Source: Pseudomonas poae (lineage in GTDB: Bacteria; Pseudomonadota; Gammaproteobacteria; Pseudomonadales; Pseudomonadaceae). Taken from it: a DNA stretch of 64,000 nt. The notes beneath the pieces are model-generated. The model worked only from the letters and a program-made list of their open reading frames with translations. It was not told the DNA's origin and searched no databases. Each line of letters begins with the position of its first letter. Within the stretch, counting starts at the first letter, position 1. Both the position numbers and the translations under genes were made by a program. The stretch is from contig CP110972.1 of NCBI GenBank assembly GCA_028869255.1, positions 6,052,001 to 6,116,000 on the forward strand. The letters run 5' to 3'. Positions 9,476-18,285 of this stretch are shown in pieces.

Positions 9476-9510
9476 AACCCCGCCTTTTTCTGGCGGGGTT
9501 TTGCTTTTTT
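9476..9510 (+). terminator. Intrinsic terminator after cyaY-DUF1289
   Basis: Perfect 9-base stem AACCCCGCC/GGCGGGGTT with a 7-base loop, followed by TTGCTTTTTT. It ends 28 bases before rnk, so rnk probably has its own promoter or depends on read-through. Confidence 0.9.
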
Positions 9511-9538
9511 GTGCAGAAAAAAGGAGTCTGCCTGAATC

Positions 9539-9952
9539 ATGACCACCGCACCGTCCATCATCCTCACCCGCCTTGACGTGCAGCGTCTGGAGCAATTGAT
9601 CGACCGCCTGGGCGACGAGGCTCCTGGCGTCGAAGCATTGCAAGCCGAACTCGACCGCGCCGAAGAAGTGGTTGGCCACGATGAAGTGCCTGCGGGTGTC
9701 GTGACCATGAACTCCAGCGTGCATTGCCGTGAGCAAGGCAGTGGTAAGGACTATCACCTGACCCTGGTTTACCCCAAGGACGCGAACGCGGACGAAGGCA
9801 AGATCTCTATCCTGGCGCCGGTGGGCAGCGCTTTGCTGGGCCTGCAGGTGGGCCAGCACATCGACTGGCCGGCCCCCGGCGGCAAGACCCTCAAGCTTGA
9901 ATTGCTCAGCGTTGAAGGCCAGCCCAAAGACGGCGGCGCGTTCTCGCTTTAA
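9539..9952 (+). CDS. rnk: Regulator of nucleoside diphosphate kinase, Rnk (GreA/GreB fold)
   Basis: 137 residues: an N-terminal helical arm (ILTRLDVQRLEQLIDRL...) shorter than that of GreA, and a C-terminal FKBP-like GreA/B domain with YHLTLVYPKDANADEGKISILAPVGSALLGL (split motif YPxDA). Rnk affects Ndk levels and alginate in P. aeruginosa and can bind RNA polymerase. A GGAG site (AAAAAAGGAGTC) precedes the ATG. It is convergent with cyaA, with 10 bases between stops. Confidence 0.94.
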   Translation: MTTAPSIILTRLDVQRLEQLIDRLGDEAPGVEALQAELDRAEEVVGHDEVPAGVVTMNSSVHCREQGSGKDYHLTLVYPKDANADEGKISILAPVGSALLGLQVGQHIDWPAPGGKTLKLELLSVEGQPKDGGAFSL

Positions 9953-9962
9953 AAAAACCGCG

Positions 9963-12803
9963 CTAAATCTGGCTCAGTGCCTCATTGAGCGACAGCTCCA
10001 GTTCGGCCTTGTAGCGCAGGTACAGATTGCTCGGGCTTTGCACATCGCCGAGCAGTCCGGACAGGTCCAGGTCGGTGATGTAGCAGCGGTAGCGCTCGGT
10101 TTCCCGGCGCTGCCCGACGATTTCCTGGGCGACCACTGCAAACAGCTGGTCGCCGAATTCCAGTTCGCTAAATTCCCGCTGATTGCAGTACAGGGTGATG
10201 CCCACTTGGCCCGGTGCTGCTTTGCCGATAATTGCCTGCACGTCGTAAAACGGTTTGTTCGCCGGGTTCAGCGGCGCCGGCCGCGACTCAATGCTGCGTG
10301 CGCGATTGCTGCCTGATGGTAACAATTGGTAATACAAGGTTTGCACTTCGCCCCGGGGTTGTTGTGCGTCCAGCGGCGACAGCGCATCCCGGCGATAAAT
10401 GACCGACTGCAGAAAGCGCTGCAACGGCGCCAACAGGCTCTGCTCATCATGAAACGGCAGGCGCTGCTGCCATAGCGCATTGAACTCATCCAGCACGTAC
10501 AGCTCGGCGAAGCCTTCGTTGACCCGGTAGAACACCTGCACGCAATCGGCCAGGCCCATGGGCAGCAACAGTGCCAGGTCGTGGTCCTCCAGGGCCATGG
10601 CGTCCAGGTGCAACGGGCTGTAGCTGGCGAGTTCTTCGCTGAGGTAGGCGATCAGCGCCTCCTGGGTCGCCAGCGACACATGGGTGGCCTGGCCTGGCAC
10701 CAACTCCATCACGTGGTAGTGCTGCTGCACCTGGAGCAAGTAACGGTGATTGCCTTGGCCCAGCAGCAGGTTTTGCGCGGTGTCGAAGATTTCCTCCACG
10801 CGCTGGGCAATGAACTGCGCACGGTTGTGACAGAAGCAGCGCACCCGCAGCCGTGGCAGATGGTCCGGCGGCAACTGGTTGAGGTAGTCGCGCAGGCAGT
10901 CGAGCAAGGCATGGGGGCCGTCATAGCGGCTGACCATCACCTCGTTCCAGCTGTTGAGCGTGACCTGGTCCAGGGTCAGCACCAGGTTGTCGCGCACACC
11001 GGCGTAGCTCAGGGAGTCGGTGCGCTCGGTGGTCATCAGGATATTCAGGTCGCGGTGGTGCTTGAGCGGGTCGACGCCGACGTTGATCAGCAACAACACC
11101 TCTTCTGGCACCGCCGAGCGTAGCAAGCGTTCTTCATCGACGCTGGCCAGGGGGAGGGCGATGCTCTGCTGCAGGCTGCCCAGCAGATTGAACAGCTCGA
11201 ACTCGGTCATGTCGCTGGTGCCCGGGTGCAGGGCCAGGCGGGTGCTGCTGTCGATTACGCCGTTGCGGTGGCACCAGGTGAGCATTTCCAGCAGATCGCG
11301 GCTGCGTTTTATCGGCGCAAAGTGCTCCCATTCCAGGGCCGTGAGGTTGCCGTTGTACAGGCCCCAATGGTGTTGGCCAGGCTCCTTGCGGTTAGGCGAT
11401 TGCACCAGGGTCAGGGTGTCTTCGGCCAGGTCCGGGGCGATGCCGGGGTTGATGAACTCGACCTTGCCGGCCTTGCGCTCAAAGGCTGCATACAGGCGCC
11501 GGCCGAGCACATTGAGGTCGCGCTTGTTGATCAGGCTGACGGTCTGTTCGGTGCGGGCGAACTGGGTCAGGAAGCGATAACTGTAATTCAGCTCATTGAC
11601 CAGGGCGCGCCGTTCGGAGGCCACCTGGCGCACCTTCCACTGGCTGCGGCTGTCCAGCAGCGCAAGCTGGCGTTGGTCCCAGCCCCACTCATGGGCCAGG
11701 CGCTCGAGCAACAGCCGCTGCCAGCCGGTACCGCGCTGGCCGGCAGTGAGCTTGCGGTTGACCTTCAGGTACAGCGCACGCCGTACCAGTTCCAGGCGTT
11801 CCGGCTCGTTGCGCGCCTTGAGGTATTCCTCGATACGGCGGTACACCACGATGTACGGGTCCAGCTCGTCCAGGTCCATCTGGTTGGCGAATACTGCGCG
11901 CTTGAAGCGCAGGCTCAAGCAGTGCACGTTCGGATGCTCGCTGGCGTAGACCTCGGTCAGCAGCAGCTTGAGCACCGACTTGTAGGGCGACTCGATGCCC
12001 TTGAACAGTTGCCACAAGCCGGCCCCGATAAACTCGCCCGGGGGGATACGCGCCAGGTGACCGAGGTCGAGGGTTTCATCGGCGCGGATAAACCGTTTGG
12101 AAATCAGCGTGTGGGTGAACTCCGCATAACGGGTTTCTTCATACACGGGCACCAGCCACCAGATCGGCGTGCGCCCTGCCAGCCAGATGGCGGTGCGGTA
12201 GAACTCATCCAGCAGCAGGTAGTGCTGGGTGGTGCCGCAGTCGTCGGAGCTGAGTTGTGTGTCCCGTTCGCCGAGCACAAAGCGCGTCGGTTCGATCAGG
12301 AAGAAGTGCGCTTCGGCGCCCATGCTCAGGGCCCAGGCTTCCAGCAGTTGGCATTTCTTGCGCAGTTCGGTCAGCTCGGCTTCGCCGAGGTCCGGCGCGT
12401 GGCACACCCACACGTCCATATCACTCTGGTCCGCCTGGGCCAGGGTGCCGAGGCTGCCCATCAGGAACAGGCCATGGATCGGCAACGGCGGGTTGCCATG
12501 GCGTGGCTTGTAGGAAAACGAGCGGGTCAGGCGCTGTGCTTCGGTCAGGGCTTGGGCGTCGGGTTCGAAATTCGACAGGCCCGCCGGTGTGCTGCCCGAG
12601 ACATAGCCTGGCAGCAGCGGGTGATTGACGTGAAAAAACAGCGGCAACAGGCTCAGCACGCTTTGCTGGCGTGGCGTCAGCCCCTCGACGGCCCGGGCCA
12701 TGCGGCCTTCATTGAGGGCCATGAAGCGCGCGCGCAACTGGGCCAATACCTTGCGGTCGATGCCTTCGTCCAGGTCGGGGCGGATTTCATGGGTGCGGGT
12801 CAT
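9963..12803 (-). CDS. cyaA: Class I adenylate cyclase CyaA
   Basis: 946 residues. The N-terminal nucleotidyltransferase-like catalytic domain carries GSLGTLAQADQSDMDVWVC (about 116-134), in which Asp128 and Asp130 are expected to bind metal. The large C-terminal part is regulatory in enterobacteria. It makes cAMP from ATP in the cytoplasm; in Pseudomonas cAMP works through the CRP homologue Vfr. The start ATGACCCGCACCCATGAA is the one conserved in relatives. Length is slightly above the E. coli protein (848). It is a single gene with no obvious co-transcribed partner. Confidence 0.95.
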   Translation of the reverse strand: MTRTHEIRPDLDEGIDRKVLAQLRARFMALNEGRMARAVEGLTPRQQSVLSLLPLFFHVNHPLLPGYVSGSTPAGLSNFEPDAQALTEAQRLTRSFSYKPRHGNPPLPIHGLFLMGSLGTLAQADQSDMDVWVCHAPDLGEAELTELRKKCQLLEAWALSMGAEAHFFLIEPTRFVLGERDTQLSSDDCGTTQHYLLLDEFYRTAIWLAGRTPIWWLVPVYEETRYAEFTHTLISKRFIRADETLDLGHLARIPPGEFIGAGLWQLFKGIESPYKSVLKLLLTEVYASEHPNVHCLSLRFKRAVFANQMDLDELDPYIVVYRRIEEYLKARNEPERLELVRRALYLKVNRKLTAGQRGTGWQRLLLERLAHEWGWDQRQLALLDSRSQWKVRQVASERRALVNELNYSYRFLTQFARTEQTVSLINKRDLNVLGRRLYAAFERKAGKVEFINPGIAPDLAEDTLTLVQSPNRKEPGQHHWGLYNGNLTALEWEHFAPIKRSRDLLEMLTWCHRNGVIDSSTRLALHPGTSDMTEFELFNLLGSLQQSIALPLASVDEERLLRSAVPEEVLLLINVGVDPLKHHRDLNILMTTERTDSLSYAGVRDNLVLTLDQVTLNSWNEVMVSRYDGPHALLDCLRDYLNQLPPDHLPRLRVRCFCHNRAQFIAQRVEEIFDTAQNLLLGQGNHRYLLQVQQHYHVMELVPGQATHVSLATQEALIAYLSEELASYSPLHLDAMALEDHDLALLLPMGLADCVQVFYRVNEGFAELYVLDEFNALWQQRLPFHDEQSLLAPLQRFLQSVIYRRDALSPLDAQQPRGEVQTLYYQLLPSGSNRARSIESRPAPLNPANKPFYDVQAIIGKAAPGQVGITLYCNQREFSELEFGDQLFAVVAQEIVGQRRETERYRCYITDLDLSGLLGDVQSPSNLYLRYKAELELSLNEALSQI

Positions 12804-12971
12804 GTCGAACTCGGTGGCTCGCAGGGCCCGACGTGGGCGGCCGTCTCGGAGTTTACAGCCAGTAGCGTAGGAGGTTTAGAGGGAAATGGTTTTTGGCGTC
12901 AGAATTTTGTGGCGTGCACGGCAACGCCCTCGGAATCCGCGCTGGGCGGACTCCATGGGCGGTATCAGGTA

Positions 12972-13226
12972 TCAGGCAGCTTCTTGGGTGGTGGCGGTGC
13001 TCAAAATGGTCAGCAGGGTTTGGGCCTGCTCTGCAGCGTCCCGGCCCAGGCTGGTCAGGTAGCCTCCGTCCGGCTGGTCGATCAGTTTTTTCTCGAACAG
13101 GCGTTTGGCCGCGGCGATGGCAGTGGGGGCGGCGGTCTGGTGGACTTTCAGACCTTCCTGGGAGCTGCCCAGGTTGAAGAGTGCAAGGATTTCCAGTTCG
13201 GCAACCAACTCAGGGGTATACGACAT
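12972..13226 (-). CDS. TIGR02647 family small protein
   Basis: 84 residues starting MSYTPELVAELEILALFNL, with a compact winged-helix-like middle (QTAAPTAIAAAKRLFEKKLIDQPDGGYLT) and a helical C-terminus. TIGR02647 proteins are found in Pseudomonas and relatives and have no known function. A DNA-binding role is only a guess from the helix pattern. It has clear codon bias and is placed between cyaA and another small conserved gene. Confidence 0.85.
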   Translation of the reverse strand: MSYTPELVAELEILALFNLGSSQEGLKVHQTAAPTAIAAAKRLFEKKLIDQPDGGYLTSLGRDAAEQAQTLLTILSTATTQEAA

Positions 13227-13378
13227 AAGGACTCCAGACTTTCTAAGAATTTATTAGAGGCTAGCAGGGCATAAGGTGAACGCACTTTGCCGGGCTGTCC
13301 AGTGAGAAACTCTTGGGTCTTGATATGGCGCAGTTTTGTGGCGAGGAAGCAGGCTTCCAGGCCACGCAGGTGCCCGAT

Positions 13379-13666
13379 TCAGTCGTTTTCGGGTGGCAGT
13401 TCGGGCAGTGCTCGCAGCGCTGTTTCATACCATTCGGTATCAAAGGCGCGGTCTTCTTCGAGCATCTTGTCGATTTCCACGGCCAGCACATGGGCCATGA
13501 GGTTCAGAATGTCGTCGCGCTCGTAGCCCACCAGGGTCAGCTTGTTGAAGGTGGCTTTGGCGGCAGGCGGGTTGTCGCTTTCGATCTGGTTTTCGATGGC
13601 CTGGGTCAGCGTGCTTTCGGTGAACTCTTCTTCGTCGTCGTCGTTGCTATGGGTTGGCTCGCTCAT
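13379..13666 (-). CDS. Conserved Pseudomonas protein of unknown function
   Basis: 95 residues, acidic at the N-terminus (SNDDDEEEFTEST), then helical with NPPAAKATFNKLTLVGYERDDILNLMAHVLAVEI and a Pro-rich end. I do not recognise a named domain. The start at 13664-13666 is chosen because GAGGAG lies at the right distance; an in-frame ATG 13 codons upstream has no ribosome site. It lies upstream of, and in the same direction as, the TIGR02647 gene, 152 bases away. Confidence 0.8.
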   Translation of the reverse strand: MSEPTHSNDDDEEEFTESTLTQAIENQIESDNPPAAKATFNKLTLVGYERDDILNLMAHVLAVEIDKMLEEDRAFDTEWYETALRALPELPPEND

Positions 13667-13792
13667 GGCAGGCTCCTCAAGGAAAGGGCGCCAGTCTACC
13701 CCCATTCAGGCAGGTGATGCTGCTGGCAAGGCCAGGTCCTGGGAGCTATAACGCTTGCAGCCCACCCCATACCCGGCCTGGAGGCAACGGTA

Positions 13793-14452
13793 ATGCTCAA
13801 GCTCTACGGATTTTCGGTCAGCAACTACTACAACATGGTCAAACTGGCGTTGCTGGAGAAGGGGTTGTCTTTCGAAGAGGTGCCTTTTTATGCCGGGCAA
13901 ACCCCTGAAGCGCTGGCCGTGAGCCCGCGTGGCAAGGTGCCAGTGCTGGGCGTGAAGCAGGGCTTTATCAACGAGACCAGCGTGATCCTCGAATACATCG
14001 AGCACACCCAGGAGGGGCCTGCGCTGCTCCCGGCCGAGCCGTTTCAGCGTGCGCAAGTGCTGGCGCTGTGCCGGGAAATCGAGCTGTATATCGAATTGCC
14101 CGCCCGTGCGTGTTTCGCCGAGGCGTTTTTTGGCATGCCGGTGCCGGACGCGATCAAGGAGAAGTCCAAGGCCGAGTTGCTGTTGGGGTTTGGTTCATTG
14201 GGCAGGCACGGCAAGTTCGCGCCTTATGTGGCCGGGGAGCATTTTACGATTGCCGATCTGTATTTCATGTACAGCGTGAACCTCGCCTGTGCGGTGGGCG
14301 AGAAGCTGTTTGGCCTGGACCTGTTGGCTGAAATGCCGGCGGCCAAGGCGTTGCTGGACCGGTTGCATGCCATGCCCAACGCCCAGAGGGTGGCGGCGGA
14401 CAGGGAGGCGGCGATGCCGGCGTTTATGGCGATGGTTGCTGCCAAGAAGTAG
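13793..14452 (+). CDS. Glutathione S-transferase family protein
   Basis: 219 residues. The N-terminal thioredoxin-like domain starts MLKLYGFSVSNYYNMVKLAL, with a Ser/Tyr-rich N-capping motif in place of CxxC; it contains GKVPVL (cis-Pro) and ETSVILEYIE (glutathione gamma-Glu binding). The all-helical C-terminal domain contains HFTIADLYF, the N-capping box of helix 6. A cytosolic detoxification or reductase role is expected; the substrate is unknown. It is preceded by GGAGGCAACGGTA and stands alone. Confidence 0.9.
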   Translation: MLKLYGFSVSNYYNMVKLALLEKGLSFEEVPFYAGQTPEALAVSPRGKVPVLGVKQGFINETSVILEYIEHTQEGPALLPAEPFQRAQVLALCREIELYIELPARACFAEAFFGMPVPDAIKEKSKAELLLGFGSLGRHGKFAPYVAGEHFTIADLYFMYSVNLACAVGEKLFGLDLLAEMPAAKALLDRLHAMPNAQRVAADREAAMPAFMAMVAAKK

Positions 14453-14473
14453 AACTTCGGCGCTACAGCTGAC

Positions 14474-14550
14474 GCCTTCGCGAGCAAGCCCGCTCCCACA
14501 TTTTGATGTGTGAACCCATTCAAATGTGGGAGCTGGCTTGCCTGCGATGC
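14474..14550. repeat. Back-to-back pair of REP half-units from two families
   Basis: An inverted family A unit (TTCGCGAGCAAGCCCGCTCC...) is followed by a forward family B unit (GTGGGAGCTGGCTTGCCTGC). The order is outward facing, opposite to the inward-facing REPINs elsewhere in the window. Confidence 0.85.
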
Positions 14551-14559
14551 TTTTAGGCT

Positions 14560-15954
14560 TTAGCGACTGGCGAGTAGTGCCTGGCCGCGTACTACAGCAG
14601 CCTTCACCTGCGCCGGCGCAGTACCGCCGACGTGGTTACGGGCATTCACCGAGCCCTCCAGGGTCAGCACGGCAAATACATCCTGCTCGATCTGGTCGCT
14701 GAACTGGCGCAGTTCTTCCAGACTCATTTCCGCCAGGTCTTTGCCGGTGTCCACGCCGTATTTCACGGCATGGCCGACGATTTCGTGGCAATCACGGAAC
14801 GGCAGGCCACGGCGCACCAGGTAGTCCGCCAGGTCGGTCGCGGTGGAGAACCCGCGCAGCGCCGCTTCACGCATGATCGCGTGCTTGGGCTTGATCGCCG
14901 GGATCATGTCGGCAAAGGCACGCAGCGAATCGCGCAGGGTGTCGGCGGCGTCGAACAGCGGCTCTTTGTCTTCCTGGTTGTCCTTGTTGTAGGCCAACGG
15001 TTGGCCCTTCATCAAGGTCAGCAGGCCCATCAGTGCACCGAACACGCGGCCGCTCTTGCCACGCACCAGTTCCGGTACGTCGGGGTTTTTCTTTTGCGGC
15101 ATGATCGAGCTGCCGGTGCAGAAGCGGTCCGGCAAGTCGATGAACTGGAATTGCGCGCTGGTCCACAGCACCAGTTCTTCGGAGAAACGCGACAGGTGCA
15201 TCATCGCGATGCTGGCGGCGGCGCAGAATTCGATGGCGAAGTCACGGTCCGATACGCCGTCCAGGGAGTTGCCGCCCACGGCGTCAAAACCCAGCAGTTG
15301 CGCGGTGTATTCGCGGTCGATCGGGTAGGTGGTGCCGGCCAGCGCAGCACTGCCAAGCGGCATGCGGTTGGCGCGTTTGCGGCAATCCACCAGGCGCTCG
15401 TAGTCGCGGCTGAGCATTTCGAACCAGGCCAGCAGATGGTGGCCGAAGGTCACGGGCTGTGCGGTTTGCAGGTGGGTAAAGCCGGGCATGATGGTGTCCG
15501 ACTCACGCTCGGCCTGCTCCAGCAGGCCTTTTTGCAGGCGGGTGATTTCGGCCAGGATCAGGTCGATTTCATCGCGCAGCCACAGGCGGATATCGGTGGC
15601 CACCTGGTCGTTACGGCTGCGACCGGTGTGCAGCTTCTTGCCGGTAACACCGATGCGATCGGTGAGGCGCGCCTCGATGTTCATGTGCACGTCTTCCAGG
15701 TCGACGCGCCAGTCGAACGTACCGGCTTCGATTTCACCGCGAATGGTGGTCAGGCCGTCGATGATGCTGTCGCGCTCGGCGTCGGTCAGCACGCCGACCT
15801 TGGCCAGCATCGTCGCGTGGGCGATGGAGCCCATGATGTCGTGGCGGTACAGGCGCTGGTCGAAGGTGACGGAGGCGGTGAAGCGGGCGACGAAGGCGTC
15901 GACGGGTTCACTGAAGCGGCCGCCCCAGGACTGGTTGGTCTTGTCGGTGCTCAT
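14560..15954 (-). CDS. argH: Argininosuccinate lyase ArgH
   Basis: 464 residues, full length. It cleaves argininosuccinate to arginine and fumarate, the last step of arginine synthesis. The superfamily signature [12 protein letters not shown] is present at about 280-291; other conserved blocks are [11 protein letters not shown] and [18 protein letters not shown] [15 protein letters not shown] chose the ATG at 15952-15954 ([14 protein letters not shown]), the conserved family start, rather than upstream in-frame ATGs. It is divergent from algR across 506 bases. Confidence 0.96.
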   Translation of the reverse strand: MSTDKTNQSWGGRFSEPVDAFVARFTASVTFDQRLYRHDIMGSIAHATMLAKVGVLTDAERDSIIDGLTTIRGEIEAGTFDWRVDLEDVHMNIEARLTDRIGVTGKKLHTGRSRNDQVATDIRLWLRDEIDLILAEITRLQKGLLEQAERESDTIMPGFTHLQTAQPVTFGHHLLAWFEMLSRDYERLVDCRKRANRMPLGSAALAGTTYPIDREYTAQLLGFDAVGGNSLDGVSDRDFAIEFCAAASIAMMHLSRFSEELVLWTSAQFQFIDLPDRFCTGSSIMPQKKNPDVPELVRGKSGRVFGALMGLLTLMKGQPLAYNKDNQEDKEPLFDAADTLRDSLRAFADMIPAIKPKHAIMREAALRGFSTATDLADYLVRRGLPFRDCHEIVGHAVKYGVDTGKDLAEMSLEELRQFSDQIEQDVFAVLTLEGSVNARNHVGGTAPAQVKAAVVRGQALLASR

Positions 15955-16341
15955 GGATTCGCTCGTGATCTGCTTAATAAAGAGGCATGGAAGTCTGCCG
16001 GCGATAATAACAGGGTTGCCCGGGGAGGCGGTGCTGTGGGTCGTCGGCATTTTTATTTGTGCAAAGGATGGCTAAGTGCCTTGCCGTCGGTCGCGTCCGG
16101 GACGAGACTGGAGCCAGGGGCTTATTGAAACGATATTTGTCGATTGAGCAATGTCGTCTCAGCGAGCGTCTACAGTTGGACTGATAGTGTGTGAATGCAC
16201 CAAAGTCGGGTGATGCGGTCATAGCCCAGACTATCCATTTTTAAAAGGGGGGTATTCGGATTGTGTATCAGCAAACCCTACGACGATGCCCGCAGGCAGC
16301 CGGTCTTGGGCGCTATTGAACAAGTCCGGGTAAATATGGGT

Positions 16342-16367
16342 GCCGCCGTCGGGGCACTTTTTGCCGC
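16342..16367 (+). terminator. Possible intrinsic terminator within the argH-algR gap
   Basis: GTGCC-gccgtcg-GGGCAC followed by TTTTTG. The stem is only 5-6 bases, so this is tentative. If real, it would end a short untranslated transcript about 95 bases before algR. Confidence 0.35.
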
Positions 16368-16392
16368 TCGCGCTAGTCTTAGCGTGGATCGC

Positions 16393-16408
16393 TGTGACGC
16401 AAGTCACC
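16393..16408 (+). promoter_or_regulatory. CRP/Vfr-like binding site upstream of algR
   Basis: TGTGA-CGCAAG-TCACC differs from the CRP/Vfr consensus TGTGA-N6-TCACA at one outer base. It is centred 60 bases before the algR start codon. Vfr control of the algZ-algR locus has been reported in P. aeruginosa; direct use of this site is inferred. Confidence 0.5.
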
Positions 16409-16460
16409 GCACCTGTCTACGCTATCCTTGTGCGAGACTCACGCAGGAATCCAGCGCAAT

Positions 16461-17207
16461 ATGAATGTCCTGATCGTTGATGACGAACCCCAAGCCCGCG
16501 AGCGACTGAGCCGTTTGGTCAGTGAACTCGAGGGTTATACAGTCCTTGAACCGAGCGCCACCACCGGCGAGGAGGCGTTGACGCTGATCGACAGCCTCAA
16601 GCCGGATGTGGTGTTGCTCGATATCCGCATGCCGGGCCTTGATGGCCTGCAAGTCGCCGCCCGCCTGAGTGAGCGAGAATCGCCGCCGGCCGTGGTGTTG
16701 TGTGCTGCCCAGGAAGAGTTTTCCGCAGACACGCTCGACGCCAGCGGTGTCAGCTTCCTCACCAAGCCGGTGGCGGGCGAGGCGCTGCTTAAAGCGCTTA
16801 AAAAGGCCGAGCGCCCTAACCGTGTCCAGCTTGCGGCGCTGACCCAGCCCGCCGCCCAAAGCGGTAACGGGCCACGCAGCCATATCAGCGCACGCACCCG
16901 CAAAGGCATCGAACTGATCCCCTTGGGCGAGGTGGTCTATTTTATCGCCGACCACAAGTATGTAACCCTGCGCCACGAGGCTGGCGAAGTCTTGCTCGAT
17001 GAGCCGCTCAAGGCCCTTGAGGATGAGTTCGGCGACCGTTTCGTGCGTATCCACCGCAACGCGCTGGTGGCCCGCGAGCGTATCGAACGCCTGCAGCGCA
17101 CGCCTCTGGGGCATTTTCAATTGTTCCTTAAAGGGCTTAACGGCGATGCGTTGATCGTCAGCCGCCGCCATGTCGCCGGCGTGCGCAAGATGATGCAGCA
17201 GCTGTAG
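16461..17207 (+). CDS. algR: LytTR-family response regulator AlgR
   Basis: 248 residues: receiver domain (1-120) with acidic pocket Asp7/Asp8 (IVDDEP) and phospho-acceptor Asp54 (LLDIRMPG), then a LytTR DNA-binding domain (about 140-245) with IELIPLGEVVYFIADHKYV and FVRIHRNALV. AlgR controls alginate, twitching, and rhamnolipid genes in P. aeruginosa, and is normally phosphorylated by AlgZ/FimS. I chose the ATG at 16461, after AGGAAT. It lies 136 bases before hemC, as in other pseudomonads, but has no kinase gene in front. Confidence 0.95.
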   Translation: MNVLIVDDEPQARERLSRLVSELEGYTVLEPSATTGEEALTLIDSLKPDVVLLDIRMPGLDGLQVAARLSERESPPAVVLCAAQEEFSADTLDASGVSFLTKPVAGEALLKALKKAERPNRVQLAALTQPAAQSGNGPRSHISARTRKGIELIPLGEVVYFIADHKYVTLRHEAGEVLLDEPLKALEDEFGDRFVRIHRNALVARERIERLQRTPLGHFQLFLKGLNGDALIVSRRHVAGVRKMMQQL

Positions 17208-17343
17208 CTCAAGGGCTGTGGCGCGGCTGCGTTCCTTATCCCGGTGCGACGTGGCCAGGAGGCCCCGCACTTGCTGATTCAAATCAAAGCGTATTTGCTT
17301 GAGCTGTTATTATCTGCCGTATCTATTCAGTACGGATTGATCC

Positions 17344-18285
17344 ATGTCCTCTCGCGAAATCCGCATCGCCACCCGTAAAAGCGCCTTGGCCTTGTGGCAG
17401 GCCGAATACGTCAAAGCCCGCCTTGAGCAGGCCCATCCGGACCTCACGGTGACCCTGGTGCCCATGGTCAGTCGCGGCGATAAGCTGCTGGACTCGCCAC
17501 TCTCGAAAATTGGCGGTAAGGGCCTGTTCGTCAAGGAGCTGGAAACCGCGCTGCTGGAAAACGAAGCCGATATCGCCGTGCATTCAATGAAAGATGTGCC
17601 CATGGACTTCCCTGAAGGCCTGGGCCTGTTTTGCATCTGCGAGCGTGAAGACCCGCGCGATGCCTTCGTGTCCAACACCTATGCCTCGCTGGATGAGTTG
17701 CCCTTGGGCAGCATCGTCGGTACGTCCAGCCTGCGTCGCCAGGCACAGCTGTTGACGCGCCGCCCGGACCTGCAGATCCGCTTTTTGCGCGGCAACGTCA
17801 ATACCCGTCTGGCCAAGCTGGACGCCGGTGAATATGACGCGATCATCCTCGCCGCGGCCGGGTTGATCCGGCTGGGCTTCGAAGACCGCATCACCTCGGC
17901 CATCAGTGTCGAGGACAGCCTGCCAGCTGGCGGGCAGGGCGCCGTAGGCATTGAATGCCGCACCGCCGACAGTGAAATCCACGCGCTGCTCAAACCCCTG
18001 GACCACCACGACACCGAAGTGCGCGTCACGGCCGAACGGGCCCTGAACAAGCACCTCAATGGTGGCTGCCAGGTGCCGATCGCCTGCTATGCCGTGCTCG
18101 AAGGTGAAAACCTGTGGCTGCGTGGCCTGGTGGGCGACCCGGAGGGTGGCACCCTGCTGACCGCCGAAGTGCGTGGCCCGCAGCGCGATGCCACGGCGCT
18201 GGGTATTCAGGTGGCTGAAGAGTTGTTAAGCAAGGGCGCTGGCGCCATTCTGCAAAAAGTCTACGGCGAGGCCGGCCCGCAGTGA
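17344..18285 (+). CDS. hemC: Hydroxymethylbilane synthase (porphobilinogen deaminase) HemC
   Basis: 313 residues. It polymerises four porphobilinogens to hydroxymethylbilane in haem synthesis. Cys242 in LNGGCQVPI is the attachment point for the dipyrromethane cofactor, and HSMKDVP holds the catalytic Asp. Arginine-rich substrate-binding segments ([19 protein letters not shown]) are present. The stop overlaps the hemD GTG start (GTGA), indicating translational coupling. Confidence 0.97.
   Translation: MSSREIRIATRKSALALWQAEYVKARLEQAHPDLTVTLVPMVSRGDKLLDSPLSKIGGKGLFVKELETALLENEADIAVHSMKDVPMDFPEGLGLFCICEREDPRDAFVSNTYASLDELPLGSIVGTSSLRRQAQLLTRRPDLQIRFLRGNVNTRLAKLDAGEYDAIILAAAGLIRLGFEDRITSAISVEDSLPAGGQGAVGIECRTADSEIHALLKPLDHHDTEVRVTAERALNKHLNGGCQVPIACYAVLEGENLWLRGLVGDPEGGTLLTAEVRGPQRDATALGIQVAEELLSKGAGAILQKVYGEAGPQ

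Larger units (their letters stand above)
15955..16460. other. argH-algR intergenic region without algZ/fimS
   Basis: No convincing coding sequence is present here. In P. aeruginosa the LytS-type kinase gene algZ (fimS) of about 1.1 kb lies in this position. The region holds an AT-rich stretch near 16240, a possible small RNA ending in a hairpin plus TTTTT near 16345-16366, and a CRP/Vfr-like site at 16393-16408. Confidence 0.6.

Noticed and set aside
11226..13274. A 682-codon open frame on the plus strand across cyaA
   Set aside because: It is antisense to cyaA and the TIGR02647 gene; long antisense frames are common in high-GC Pseudomonas genes. It has no recognisable domain and no ribosome site.
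14632..16128. A 498-codon plus-strand frame opposite argH
   Set aside because: It is antisense to argH and shows no domain.
16261..16464. Short plus-strand frame before algR, considered as a remnant of algZ/fimS
   Set aside because: The peptide shows no kinase motif and ends inside the algR start; better explained as an untranslated region.
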